DNA of 64,000 bases from JABMQB01 sp963677475. GTDB taxonomy: Bacteria; Bacteroidota; Bacteroidia; Bacteroidales; Prolixibacteraceae. The notes beneath the pieces are model-generated. The model made no database searches. It was given only the letters and a program-made list of their open reading frames with translations, and was not told the origin of the DNA. This document shows positions 26,977 to 36,357 of the stretch, piece after piece. A program made the position numbers and the translations under genes. The stretch covers positions 186,001 to 250,000 of the forward strand of contig CAXXQD010000022.1 in NCBI GenBank assembly GCA_963677475.2, in the 5' to 3' direction. Position 1 is the stretch's first letter. Each line of letters opens with the position of its first letter.

Positions 26977-27987
26977 TTCAGGAAAATAGCCTGAATCGTT
27001 TAATACTTTTTGAGCATCTTGCGTCTCCATAAGTTGAGGGAGTGTTATTTCCGGATTAGCATCCATATATTTTCTCACTATTTGCCAACCCAACCAAACA
27101 CCTGCTTTGCCCGGAGATTCCAAGGGGAAACCGTTGGTGTATGGGCCATCGCCTATCAACCTTTTTATATCCATCCTTCCGGTGGCGAATAGTTTATTAT
27201 TTTCCACCAGGTTAAACCACATTTGCGATTCGTTCTTTTTGCACCACTCCAGTTGTTTGCCAGTATAACCTATTTTAATACTGTCATGGGTACTTGGCAA
27301 CATGGCATCGACGAAATAAAGCAATTTGCCCTCGTAAATCATCTGGCTTAACAGGTTTGCTTTTATAGCTTTGTTTTCAAATTCGGTCAATCCCCAACTG
27401 TACATCACATCAGCAGGAATCCTTTCTTTGTACATTTTTTGAAGTTTGTACTGTGGTATCCCAAGACGTTGATAATAGTCAAAATCGTTGCCCAGATATT
27501 TATCCAAACTAATTCCAATAATGTTTGCAGAAGTTACAATTGTTTGATTAAATCCTGAAATGCATGTATAAACCTGTGGTATTTCTTTTTCGGGGAAGTA
27601 ATAGGAGTAATGCTGAAAAGCTTTTATAATTTCTTTTTCTGTTTCTGAAAAGTTATCAAATGCCAAATCAATCCAGGCTTTTGTATTGGTAATCATGGTA
27701 TCGGTAAGGTACATCTGTAATAAAGATTGGAATTCATCATTGTCGGGACCGCCAATATTGATCATTTTATAGGTAAAAATTTCGAAAAACTCCCCATAAT
27801 TAGTCTGTAAGTTGTTTATCCCGCTTTCAAAGGAAGAAGTGTCCAGTTCAAAAATTTCTTGATCCAGCCTTTGTATTGACATATCAACCACCACATTTGA
27901 AACGTTTATTTTCAACTTATTTCGATTGCAGGAAAGTGTTAATGAAAACAAGATGATCACAAAAATGCTATAATTTAGATACTTCAT
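26974..27987 (-). CDS. gldB: GldB-like lipoprotein
   Basis: 337-residue lipoprotein (signal with LTLSCNRN). The body matches what I know of GldB: DMSIQRLDQEIFELD near the N-terminus, a central YYQRLGIPQYKLQKMYKERIPADVMYSWG and a C-terminal PGKAGVWLGWQIVRKYMDANPEITLPQLM. GldB is needed for gliding motility in Flavobacterium but is also present in non-gliding Bacteroidota. It lies divergently next to nadE, a neighbourhood also seen in flavobacteria. Name is by family; motility is not implied. Confidence 0.75.
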   Translation of the reverse strand: MKYLNYSIFVIILFSLTLSCNRNKLKINVSNVVVDMSIQRLDQEIFELDTSSFESGINNLQTNYGEFFEIFTYKMINIGGPDNDEFQSLLQMYLTDTMITNTKAWIDLAFDNFSETEKEIIKAFQHYSYYFPEKEIPQVYTCISGFNQTIVTSANIIGISLDKYLGNDFDYYQRLGIPQYKLQKMYKERIPADVMYSWGLTEFENKAIKANLLSQMIYEGKLLYFVDAMLPSTHDSIKIGYTGKQLEWCKKNESQMWFNLVENNKLFATGRMDIKRLIGDGPYTNGFPLESPGKAGVWLGWQIVRKYMDANPEITLPQLMETQDAQKVLNDSGYFPE

Positions 27988-28097
27988 ATTAAATGGGCTT
28001 TATTTCTAAACTTTCTTGTTCTGTTAATATTGTTAATTTGAACTAAAAAACAGAGATTTGCACAAGCAAAATTAATTTTTTTGAAAAAATAATTGGA

Positions 28098-29741
28098 ATG
28101 AAAATCGCACTGGCTCAATTAAATTATCATATCGGGAATTTTGAAAGTAATTCTGAAAAAATTATTCAGTCAATTCACAGGGCAAAATCTGAAGGCGCTG
28201 ACTTGGTTTTGTTTTCCGAATTATCCGTTACCGGATATTATCCCCATGATATGCTCGAGCGAAAAGAGTTCATTCAGGAAGCGGAAACCTACATCGAACA
28301 AATTGCAGGTGCGTGCAACGGAATTGCAGCGGTTGTTGGTTGCCCAACAATCAATGTTAGTGAAAAAGGTAAAAAGCTATTCAATTCAGCCCTTTTTATT
28401 CAAGATGGGAAAGTAACGAATACGGTCCATAAATCGTTATTGCCAACCTACGATATTTTTGATGAATACAGGCACTTTGAGCCGAACAAGAATTTTGAGC
28501 TAATCGACTACAAAGGTGAGCGGATTGCAATCACTGTTTGTGAAGACCTGTGGGATGAGCAACCAACAAACAACGAATTTGGAAGGGACAAACTCTACCA
28601 AACTTCACCAATGGAAGAACTAAGCAGGCTAAACCCAACCGTGATTCTGAACCTTTCAGCTTCTCCATTTTCATTTAACCAGGAGCATTGGCGAAAGAAC
28701 ATACTTATTCGTAAGGCTAAAAATTACCAGGTTCCTATTGTTTATGTGAACCAGATTGGAGCCCAAACCGAGTTGGTTTTTGACGGAGGTTCCGTTGTGA
28801 TTAGCGCGGATGGTCAGATAAACAATGAGTTAGCATATTTTAAAGAGGATTTCCGTATTGTTGATTTAAAAGCCCCCCAAGAAAAGAAATTGCAAAAGCA
28901 GGTAGATTATATCGAGAAAATCCACGATGCACTGGTTTTGGGGATAAGGGATTATTTTCAGAAAATGGGATTTAAAAGTGCAACGCTTGGATTGTCGGGC
29001 GGAATTGATTCGGCTGTAACCCTGGTACTTGCGGTTGAGGCACTTGGGGCAGAAAATGTAAGGGTACTTTTAATGCCTTCCAAATATTCATCGCAACATA
29101 GTATTGATGATGCCCGCGAACTGGCAGAAAACCTTCAAGTGAAATACGATATTATTAAGATACAGAATGCGGTAGATTCTTTTAATGCCGATTTGGCTCC
29201 CCTTTTTACAGGATTAAAAGAAGATGTTACGGAAGAAAACATTCAGGCAAGGGCACGGGGCGTTTTTGTAATGGCATTATCTAACAAGTTTGGGAGTATA
29301 CTTTTAAACACCACAAACAAAAGCGAGTGCGCTGTGGGGTACGGTACCCTTTATGGAGATATGAACGGAGGATTGGCAGTTTTGGGGGATGTGTATAAAA
29401 CCGATGTTTTTAAACTTGCACGTTTTATGAATAGAAACGGGGAGGTTATTCCTGAAAACTCAATTACAAAACCTCCATCGGCAGAACTAAGGCCCGATCA
29501 AAAAGATACCGATTCATTGCCAGATTATGTGGAACTGGACGAAATCTTGTTTAATTACATAGAATTAAATAAATCTCCGGAAGAAATTATCAGGAAAGGA
29601 TTTGCCAAAGAAACCGTATATAGAGTGGCGCATATGGTCAATATTAACGAGTATAAAAGATTTCAGGCAGCACCAATTTTGAGAATTAGTTCAAAAGCAT
29701 TCGGATTTGGAAGGAAAATGCCTTTAGTAGCCAAATATTAA
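28098..29741 (+). CDS. nadE: Glutamine-dependent NAD+ synthetase
   Basis: 547 residues: N-terminal nitrilase-type glutaminase with the E-K-C triad (FSELSVTGYYP near 41, VHKSLLP near 114, TVCEDLW with Cys near 148), then a C-terminal synthetase with the PP-loop LGLSGGIDSA near 298-307 and LLNTTNKSE. Amidates nicotinic acid adenine dinucleotide using glutamine. Length and order are standard for the fused form. Divergent from gldB. Confidence 0.96.
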   Translation: MKIALAQLNYHIGNFESNSEKIIQSIHRAKSEGADLVLFSELSVTGYYPHDMLERKEFIQEAETYIEQIAGACNGIAAVVGCPTINVSEKGKKLFNSALFIQDGKVTNTVHKSLLPTYDIFDEYRHFEPNKNFELIDYKGERIAITVCEDLWDEQPTNNEFGRDKLYQTSPMEELSRLNPTVILNLSASPFSFNQEHWRKNILIRKAKNYQVPIVYVNQIGAQTELVFDGGSVVISADGQINNELAYFKEDFRIVDLKAPQEKKLQKQVDYIEKIHDALVLGIRDYFQKMGFKSATLGLSGGIDSAVTLVLAVEALGAENVRVLLMPSKYSSQHSIDDARELAENLQVKYDIIKIQNAVDSFNADLAPLFTGLKEDVTEENIQARARGVFVMALSNKFGSILLNTTNKSECAVGYGTLYGDMNGGLAVLGDVYKTDVFKLARFMNRNGEVIPENSITKPPSAELRPDQKDTDSLPDYVELDEILFNYIELNKSPEEIIRKGFAKETVYRVAHMVNINEYKRFQAAPILRISSKAFGFGRKMPLVAKY

Positions 29742-29861
29742 TCGATTGGATATCTTTTTTTGTGATTGGATGTTTAATGGTCAAAATATCATCGATTTAT
29801 GAATGTAAATTGACAAATTTATTTAACTTTGATGCTATAAAACATGTGAAACAGCTACTTT

Positions 29862-30563
29862 ATGTTAAATTCGGACTTGAGCATAAAAGATATTTTAGAA
29901 AACCCTAAATCGGTGTTTAGCCTCTTGACATTGGAAGAAAAAGAGGAATTGCAAAACCATATTTCTTTATCAAATTTTAAAAAGAACGAGTTCATTTTTA
30001 AAGAAGGCGATAAACCCACAGGCTTTTTAATGCTTGTTGACGGGAAGGTTAAAATATTTAAAGAAGGCGTTGGAGGGCGAGAACAAATAATCCGAATGGC
30101 TAAACCACTTGGGATTGTTGGTTATCGGGCGCTGGTTGCAACCGAAAACCATATTGCCACAGCTGTTACACTTGAAGAGTCTGTTATTTGTACCATTAGT
30201 GCCGAATTTATTTTTTCGCACGCTTTGAAAAACCCAGCTTTTTCAGCAAAAATGATTCGAAAACTTGCCAAAGAATTAGGGTTCTCTAATGCAAGGACTG
30301 TTACCCTTACACAAAAGCATATTCGAGGGCGATTGGCCGAATCCTTAATTTTATTGATGGAAAAATATGGCTTTGAAACAGATGGGGCAACTTTGAAAGT
30401 ATTCTTGTCAAGGGAAGATATTGCAAACCTATCGAACATGACAACTTCAAATGCAATCAGGACTTTGTCGACTTTTGCCAGTGAAAAGGTAATTGCAATT
30501 GACGGACGTAAAATTAAAATCCTGGATATCCAACGCTTGGAGAGGGTTAGCAAACTTGGCTAA
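29862..30563 (+). CDS. Crp/Fnr family transcription regulator
   Basis: 233 residues. A cyclic-nucleotide-binding-type beta roll (about 15-130, FKEGDKPTGFLMLVDGKVKIF) is joined to a winged helix-turn-helix (about 165-230, LSREDIANLSNMTTSNAIRTLSTFASEKVI). No N-terminal cysteine cluster, so not a classical oxygen-sensing Fnr. The start codon is preceded by a TAACTTTG box at 29824-29831. Convergent with murF-alr, 9 bases apart. Targets unknown. Confidence 0.9.
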   Translation: MLNSDLSIKDILENPKSVFSLLTLEEKEELQNHISLSNFKKNEFIFKEGDKPTGFLMLVDGKVKIFKEGVGGREQIIRMAKPLGIVGYRALVATENHIATAVTLEESVICTISAEFIFSHALKNPAFSAKMIRKLAKELGFSNARTVTLTQKHIRGRLAESLILLMEKYGFETDGATLKVFLSREDIANLSNMTTSNAIRTLSTFASEKVIAIDGRKIKILDIQRLERVSKLG

Positions 30564-30572
30564 CCGAATACT

Positions 30573-33053
30573 TTATTCCTGAATATATATCCGTTTAACC
30601 CTTTGCGAAATTCCTGTTAATATTTCATAGGGAATGGTATTGGCTTTTTCTGCAAGTTCACTTACAGGTATGTTTTTTCCGAATATTTCTACTTCATCAC
30701 CTTCTGCAACATCAATATCGGAGACATTGAGCATGCACATATCCATGCAAATATTTCCTATTATGGGTGCAAATTTCCCATTAACAAAAGCTCTTCCGTT
30801 GCCATTGCTCAGGGTTCTTCGTAGACCATCGGCATAACCAATTGGGATTATTGCAATTTGCCCCTTTTTCTTTAGTTTCCCTTTTCTTGAATAACCAATT
30901 GTTTCATCGAAGTTGACCTCTTTTATTTGGGAAATATTTGTTTTTAAGGTGCTTATGGTTGCCAATGGCATTCCTGTGCAACTTATTCCGTATAATCCGA
31001 TTCCAAGCCTGACCATATCCATTTGGTATTCTGTGAACCGTTCAATTCCTGCAGAATTCAGGATATGCATATCTATTTTATAATCAAAAGAACTTAGGAT
31101 TAGCTGCGAGAGCTCTTTGAACTTTTTAATTTGCATATGGGTAAAAGCATCCATACTTGGATCATCGCTTGCGGAGAGATGGGAGAATACGGAGCTGATG
31201 CGAATTAAGTTTGACCCTTGAATTAATTCAAGCATTGAGGTAATCTCATTTTCCTTTTTAAATCCCAGCCTGTTCATGCCTGTATCTAATTTTACATGAA
31301 TAGGGAAGTCAAATACCGCATTTATTTTTAGATACGAAATGAAATCGGAAAGAAGCTGCTTGCTGTATATATTTGGCTCCAGTTGGTAATCAATTATATG
31401 TTGAAAACTTTGGATTTCAGGGTTCATTACAACTATGGGGATTGTAATTCCTGCTTTTCTTAACTCTATGCCTTCATCAGCAACTGCAACTGCCAGATAA
31501 TTAACTTTATGAAATTGTAATAAATTGGCAATTTCTGTAGTCCCGCTTCCGTAGGAAAAGGCTTTGACCATTGCCATAATTTTTGTTGTGTTTTTTAATT
31601 TTGATCGAAAAGTGTTCAGGTTTTCAATCATTGAATCAAGGTTGATTTCCAGGACGGTTTGATGTGCTTTTTGCTGTAAGCTCGAAGCAATATTTTCAAA
31701 ATTAAAGCTTCGTGCCCCTTTAAGCAGTATTGCAGAATTAGAAAAGCTATTTTCATTCAGGCTTGCTATGAAATCTTCACTTGTTCGATGAAAATCTCCT
31801 GAAAGTTTAAAAATAGATTGTTGGTCAAACAGGTCATTCCCAATACCAATAAGCCTATCAATTTTGGCTTCCGAAATCATTTTTTCAACATCAAAATACA
31901 ATTCTTTCGGAGTTATCCCCGATTGTTGGATATCGGATAAAACCACAATTTTTTTTAATTGGCTTTTTTCCGCCCGGCTTTTTAGTAGGTTTAAAGCAAT
32001 GGATAAGGAATTAATATCTGAATTATAAAAATCGTTGATAAGGATACAATTGTTTGTGCCATCTTTAATTTCTAATCTCATGGCAACACCTGTCAATGTT
32101 CTCATTCTGTTCGCAACAACATCCATATCTGCACTGAGTGCCAGGCAAACCGCAAAACAATGGCATGAATTTTCAATAGCGGAACTGTCGATAAAAGGGA
32201 TGGAATAGGTAAATTCTTTATTGTCATATATTGCCCCGATTTCAGTCTTCTCTTTCTCAATAGAACATTTAAATTGAACCGTAGCCATATTTCCATTCGC
32301 ACTCCAATTCAGGGCTTTTATTCCGTTTGATTGGCAAAACCCATTTATTGTTTCAGAGGAAACTTTCTGATCAGCAGAATAAACCAGCGTGTCAACATGA
32401 GTAAATAATTGAAGTTTTTCCAATGATTTTTCATTCAGGCCTAAAAAATTCTCCTGGTGCGCCGGACCGATGTTTGTAAATACGCCAATTGTTGGACGAA
32501 TAACTCTTTCAAGTTTCTTCATTTCGCCGGGCATCGATATTCCTGCTTCAAGAATTCCAAGTGTGTGTTTTTCTTCAAGCAACCATGCTGACAAGGGCAC
32601 CCCAATTTGAGAATTGTAACTTTTCGGGCTTCTTGCAATCGAATGTTGAGTTTGAAGAAGATCATAAAGCCATTCTTTTACAATGGTTTTTCCGTTGCTT
32701 CCTGTAATACCAATAACCGGGTAATTTTTTTGCTCGCGATTATAGGCAGCTAATTTTTGGAGGGCTTCTAAAGTGTCATTTACTTTAATAAAAGCTACCT
32801 CGCCAGAGATATCATTGATTGATTGTTGGTTAGATATCACAAAGGCTTTTATTCCTTTGCTTATTAATTCCCGAATGTATATATGCCCATCGTTTCGTTG
32901 GCTTACAAGCGCAAAAAAAATTGTATGTGTACCCGAAATAATTGTCCTGCTATCTGTTCCAATCGCTGAGATAGGATAATTATGCAAAGATTTTATGCCT
33001 GTTAGTTCCCCACAAATAATTTTTGAAATTTCAGAGACTGAATACGTACTCAT
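30573..33053 (-). CDS. Bifunctional MurF ligase / alanine racemase
   Basis: 826-residue fusion. The N-terminal MurF-like part (1 to about 450) has the ATP loop ITGSNGKT near 112-119. The C-terminal PLP alanine racemase (about 464-826) has the Schiff-base lysine in MAMVKAFSYGSG near 496, the catalytic Tyr in IGYSRKGK near 720 and IGYADGLRR. It thus makes D-alanine and adds D-Ala-D-Ala to UDP-MurNAc-tripeptide. This fusion is known in Bacteroidota. The MurF half is divergent in its middle and C-terminus, so ligase activity is less certain than racemase. ddl at 45.6 kb supplies the intermediate step. Confidence 0.93.
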   Translation of the reverse strand: MSTYSVSEISKIICGELTGIKSLHNYPISAIGTDSRTIISGTHTIFFALVSQRNDGHIYIRELISKGIKAFVISNQQSINDISGEVAFIKVNDTLEALQKLAAYNREQKNYPVIGITGSNGKTIVKEWLYDLLQTQHSIARSPKSYNSQIGVPLSAWLLEEKHTLGILEAGISMPGEMKKLERVIRPTIGVFTNIGPAHQENFLGLNEKSLEKLQLFTHVDTLVYSADQKVSSETINGFCQSNGIKALNWSANGNMATVQFKCSIEKEKTEIGAIYDNKEFTYSIPFIDSSAIENSCHCFAVCLALSADMDVVANRMRTLTGVAMRLEIKDGTNNCILINDFYNSDINSLSIALNLLKSRAEKSQLKKIVVLSDIQQSGITPKELYFDVEKMISEAKIDRLIGIGNDLFDQQSIFKLSGDFHRTSEDFIASLNENSFSNSAILLKGARSFNFENIASSLQQKAHQTVLEINLDSMIENLNTFRSKLKNTTKIMAMVKAFSYGSGTTEIANLLQFHKVNYLAVAVADEGIELRKAGITIPIVVMNPEIQSFQHIIDYQLEPNIYSKQLLSDFISYLKINAVFDFPIHVKLDTGMNRLGFKKENEITSMLELIQGSNLIRISSVFSHLSASDDPSMDAFTHMQIKKFKELSQLILSSFDYKIDMHILNSAGIERFTEYQMDMVRLGIGLYGISCTGMPLATISTLKTNISQIKEVNFDETIGYSRKGKLKKKGQIAIIPIGYADGLRRTLSNGNGRAFVNGKFAPIIGNICMDMCMLNVSDIDVAEGDEVEIFGKNIPVSELAEKANTIPYEILTGISQRVKRIYIQE

Positions 33054-33118
33054 TTATCTTTCTTGGTTTTGATTGCAATTCGAGTAATTTAGCTTTTGTT
33101 TCTATAGAAAACAAGATT

Positions 33119-33694
33119 TTAGGAAGTTGCTTTGATGTAGCATGGTCGGCAAAGTGGCTCATAAATATCTTTTTCACCAAGAAGCACAACTTGTTCTTTA
33201 ACACTGGTCCGATGTGAAAATTGCGCGATGCTTCCACATCTCACACATATGGCATGGACCTTTGTAATATGATCTGCAATGGCCATTAAACCAGGGATTG
33301 GTCCAAAAGGCATACCTTTAAAATCCATGTCCAATCCGGCAATTATTATCCTTGTGCCTTGGTTTGCAAGCTGCTGGACTACTGAAATTATTCCATTGTC
33401 GAAAAACTGTGCCTCATCAATTCCAATAACATCGCTATCTCCGGCTAAAAGTAAAATATTCGCAGAATTTTCAACCGGGGTAGAGCGAATGCTGTTCTCA
33501 TCGTGCGAAACAACTTCGTCTTCCGAATACCGTACATCAATTTTAGGCTTAAAAATTTCGACTTTTTGACGGGCTATTGTTGCACGCTTTAACCTTCTGA
33601 TTAATTCTTCGGTTTTACCAGAAAACATTGATCCTGCAACAACTTCTATGCTTCCTGTTCGTTTACCACTATTGAGGTCTTTTTCAATAAACAT
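33119..33694 (-). CDS. tdk: Thymidine kinase
   Basis: 191 residues from the ATG at 33694, which fits the usual MF[IL]E start in the phylum; an upstream in-frame ATG at 33715 is less likely. P-loop GSMFSGKTEELIRRLKRA, the DE pair IDEAQFFD, and the C-terminal zinc ribbon (ICVRCG ... LCRPCY) identify a type II thymidine kinase of the pyrimidine salvage pathway. Divergent from the acidic-linker gene. Confidence 0.96.
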   Translation of the reverse strand: MFIEKDLNSGKRTGSIEVVAGSMFSGKTEELIRRLKRATIARQKVEIFKPKIDVRYSEDEVVSHDENSIRSTPVENSANILLLAGDSDVIGIDEAQFFDNGIISVVQQLANQGTRIIIAGLDMDFKGMPFGPIPGLMAIADHITKVHAICVRCGSIAQFSHRTSVKEQVVLLGEKDIYEPLCRPCYIKATS

Positions 33695-33769
33695 TTGCCA
33701 TTTATAATTGAGCAATAAATTACTATTTTTACAAAATAAAGATAAATAAAGAATTTATTCCCTAATAGG

Positions 33770-34555
33770 ATGGAAAATAAAAAACTGCTAAATATTTTAA
33801 CAAAAGATATGCAAGAGCTCGAAGAGCTAATTGCAGAAATCAAGTTGAATGGTAAATTTAATGCTTTTGAATTTGAGTTTTTACATAACCGGGCGAAAGG
33901 TTTGCTTAGCCTTGTACACTTATTGAAAAACCAGGAAGAGGAAATTTCAAGAACAGAACAAAGTGAAATTGTTCCAAAGGATAGAGAGCCTATAGTTCCT
34001 ATTGAACCTTCTGTTTCTCAGGCAGAACCTGTTGAAGAATATATTACAAAAGATGAGGGTGCTGTAATTGAACCTGAAAAAGTTAAAGAGGCTAGGCCTG
34101 AAGAAATTGACGTGGCACCTGATGTTGTTGATCCTGTTGAGGAGCCAGTTGAAGAAAAGGCGAAAGAAGCAAAACCAGAAAAAGAGGAAGTAGGCGAGGA
34201 GTTTGAAGAGGCTAAAACAGAAAAAAAAGAAGCAACCACTATTGGGGATTCATACGCATCGGAAAAATCTCTTAACGATATAATTTCTCAGGCTAAGCAA
34301 AGTGTAGAGAGCACCATTTCAAGCCGGCCGATCAATAGTTTGCAGTCTGCTGTTGGAATAAACGACCGGTTTTTATTTATTAGGGAATTATTTGAAGGAG
34401 ATGGTGACCAATATACCGATGCGGTTAAAAATCTGGATCAAATGAATTCAATTCAGGAAGCGGTTAATTATTTGCGGGATAATTACAAGTGGAAGAAAAA
34501 CGATACAAGCCTTAAATTTATTGATTTGGTGAAAAGACGTTTTGCAAATGGCTGA
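33770..34555 (+). CDS. Hypothetical protein with acidic low-complexity linker
   Basis: 261 residues, no recognised family. The N-terminal 55 residues are helical and amphipathic (two Leu-rich helices). Residues about 58-165 are a Glu/Pro/Val/Lys-rich linker. The C-terminal ~65 residues form a compact-looking domain (INDRFLFIRELFEGDGDQY ... YKWKKNDTSLKFIDLVKRRF). Two small helical domains joined by a long charged tether suggest an adaptor. Its end overlaps the start of rsmI by 8 bases, so it is translationally linked to that gene. Confidence 0.82.
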   Translation: MENKKLLNILTKDMQELEELIAEIKLNGKFNAFEFEFLHNRAKGLLSLVHLLKNQEEEISRTEQSEIVPKDREPIVPIEPSVSQAEPVEEYITKDEGAVIEPEKVKEARPEEIDVAPDVVDPVEEPVEEKAKEAKPEKEEVGEEFEEAKTEKKEATTIGDSYASEKSLNDIISQAKQSVESTISSRPINSLQSAVGINDRFLFIRELFEGDGDQYTDAVKNLDQMNSIQEAVNYLRDNYKWKKNDTSLKFIDLVKRRFANG

Positions 34556-35252
34556 TCCCGGGAAATTATATATTGTTCCAACTCCAATCGGGAACCTTGA
34601 GGACATTACCTTTAGGGCAGTCAGGATTCTAAAAGAAGTGGATCTTATTCTTGCCGAGGATACCAGAACTTCATCAAAACTTTTAAAACACTTCGAAATA
34701 GAGAACAGCTTGGTTTCCCACCATAAATTTAACGAACATAAAACGATTGAATCAGTTTCTGACCAACTATTGATTGGCAAATCTGTTGCATTGATTTCCG
34801 ATGCCGGAACACCAGGCATATCAGATCCCGGGTTTTTGTTGGTACGCCTTTGTGTTGAAAAAGATATACCAGTTGAGTGCCTACCCGGTGCAACGGCTTT
34901 AATACCAGCTTTAGTGGTTTCGGGCCTGCCAACTGATAAATTTGTTTTTGAAGGTTTTCTGCCCGTAAAAAAGGGCAGGCAAAAACAATTACAACTACTT
35001 GTCGAGGAATCAAGGACAATGGTTTTTTACGAATCGCCATATCGATTAATTAAAAGCTTGGAGCAAATGGCAGAGTTTTTTGGAGAGGATCGGCAATGCT
35101 GTGTGTGCAGGGAACTTTCCAAAATGTATGAGGAAATATACCGTGGTACCATATTAGAAGCAAAAAAGCACTTCCTTCAAAAAACGTTGAAAGGGGAAAT
35201 TGTGCTTGTTGTTGAGGGCAAAAGCAAGAAAAGTTTATCAAAGCATGGGTAA
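34548..35252 (+). CDS. rsmI: 16S rRNA (cytidine-1402-2'-O)-methyltransferase
   Basis: 234 residues from the ATG at 34548 (MADPGKLYIVPTPIGN). The SAM-dependent methyltransferase signature is clear: TPIGNLEDITFRAVRILKEVD, AEDTRTSSKLLKH, LISDAGTPGISDPGFLL and PGATALIPALVVSGLP. Modifies C1402 in the decoding centre. Overlaps the preceding gene by 8 bases. Confidence 0.96.
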   Translation: MADPGKLYIVPTPIGNLEDITFRAVRILKEVDLILAEDTRTSSKLLKHFEIENSLVSHHKFNEHKTIESVSDQLLIGKSVALISDAGTPGISDPGFLLVRLCVEKDIPVECLPGATALIPALVVSGLPTDKFVFEGFLPVKKGRQKQLQLLVEESRTMVFYESPYRLIKSLEQMAEFFGEDRQCCVCRELSKMYEEIYRGTILEAKKHFLQKTLKGEIVLVVEGKSKKSLSKHG

Positions 35253-35275
35253 CTAATCCATTAATTCATTCATTC

Positions 35276-36004
35276 ATGAGTAAAAAATACAAATCTGTAT
35301 TCTTTGACCTTGATAATACGCTTTGGGATTTTGAAAGAAATTCAGAAGAAACTTTGAAGATTGTTTTTACTGATTATGGTATTAAAGAGTCATTATGCAC
35401 TTTTAAAGAGTTTCATGAAAAGTATAAGCAGGTTAATGAAATGTGTTGGAAAGCCTACAGGGAGAAGTTATTAACAAAGCAAGAGTTAATTGTAAAACGT
35501 TTTAAGGATACGTTTGGATTTTTTGCAATTGAAGGTATTGACCCATTAAAATTTAATAACGATTATTTGGATGAAATGCCCAATCAAACCCTATTGGTTG
35601 ATGGGACAATAGAGGTGCTTGATTACCTGTCAATAAAGAAATACAGGTTGTTTATTATTACCAACGGATTTAGTGAAGTCCAATACAAAAAAATGAAAAA
35701 AACAAATATCTATTCGTATTTTGAAAAGGTATTTATTTCGGAAGAAGTTAAGTCGCCAAAGCCGAATAAAGAAATATTTGAGCATGCTTTAAAATCGACT
35801 AATTCTTCCAAAAAATATAGCCTTATGATAGGTGATTCCTGGGAATCGGATATTATTGGGGCTAAGAATTTTGGCTTAGATCAAATACATTTCTATCCTT
35901 ATCATAACAAGAACTTCACATTGGAAGAAGTGGGCCAACTTCGAGATTCTAAAACAAACACTTGCCGAATTAATAATCTGAAAGAAATAAAAGGCATATT
36001 GTGA
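35276..36004 (+). CDS. YjjG-family HAD nucleotidase
   Basis: 242-residue HAD phosphatase with motif I FFDLDNTLWDF (Asp11 nucleophile, Asp13 acid/base), motif II IITNGF near 122-127, the KSPKPNKEIF lysine and motif IV IGDSWESDIIGAKNFG. The closest family is YjjG-type 5'-nucleotidase of non-canonical pyrimidine nucleotides. It lies 23 bases after rsmI and is probably in the same transcript. Confidence 0.85.
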   Translation: MSKKYKSVFFDLDNTLWDFERNSEETLKIVFTDYGIKESLCTFKEFHEKYKQVNEMCWKAYREKLLTKQELIVKRFKDTFGFFAIEGIDPLKFNNDYLDEMPNQTLLVDGTIEVLDYLSIKKYRLFIITNGFSEVQYKKMKKTNIYSYFEKVFISEEVKSPKPNKEIFEHALKSTNSSKKYSLMIGDSWESDIIGAKNFGLDQIHFYPYHNKNFTLEEVGQLRDSKTNTCRINNLKEIKGIL

Positions 36005-36357
36005 TAATTTGAAGCACGGTAATTGCGGCTTATCTTCAGGAGTAAACTTTTAAATATTTAATGTCGTAGTGCATAGATTTGAATATCAGTAATTTATATG
36101 ATTTTCTTTGTTGGCGGGCGATTCAAATGTGACATATTTACTTTCAAATATCAATTCTTTTTATAAATTTGTGTTTAATATTTTTTAACATTTAACTATA
36201 ATAGTTAACAAATTGGAATTTTTGTAAATTTAGTTTTGCACAATTCCAGACAAAGTAATCAGAGGTGTTTTGGGGGAAATATTTCTGGTTTCTGTTTCAA
36301 AAAGGGGAACATTTTTTTTAATTGATACTGTTTAATTGATAATTTAAAACTATTTCT
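36005..36357. other. Upstream region of the SusC/SusD operon
   Basis: 353 AT-rich bases without a gene. It contains a TAGTTTTG box at 36231-36238 and a long leader (about 120 bases) before the SusC start. I see no hybrid two-component or ECF/anti-sigma gene adjacent that would regulate the operon. Confidence 0.5.
36231..36238 (+). promoter_or_regulatory. Possible -7 box of the SusC/SusD operon
   Basis: TAGTTTTG matches TAnnTTTG in the gene-free upstream region, 120 bases before the ATG, implying a roughly 110-base leader. No good -33 element at the expected spacing. Confidence 0.35.

Noticed and set aside
34018..34239. Ser-rich antisense open frame opposite the acidic linker
   Set aside because: Arises from the complement of GAA/GAG/GTT-rich codons; no ribosome-binding site and composition typical of a shadow frame.
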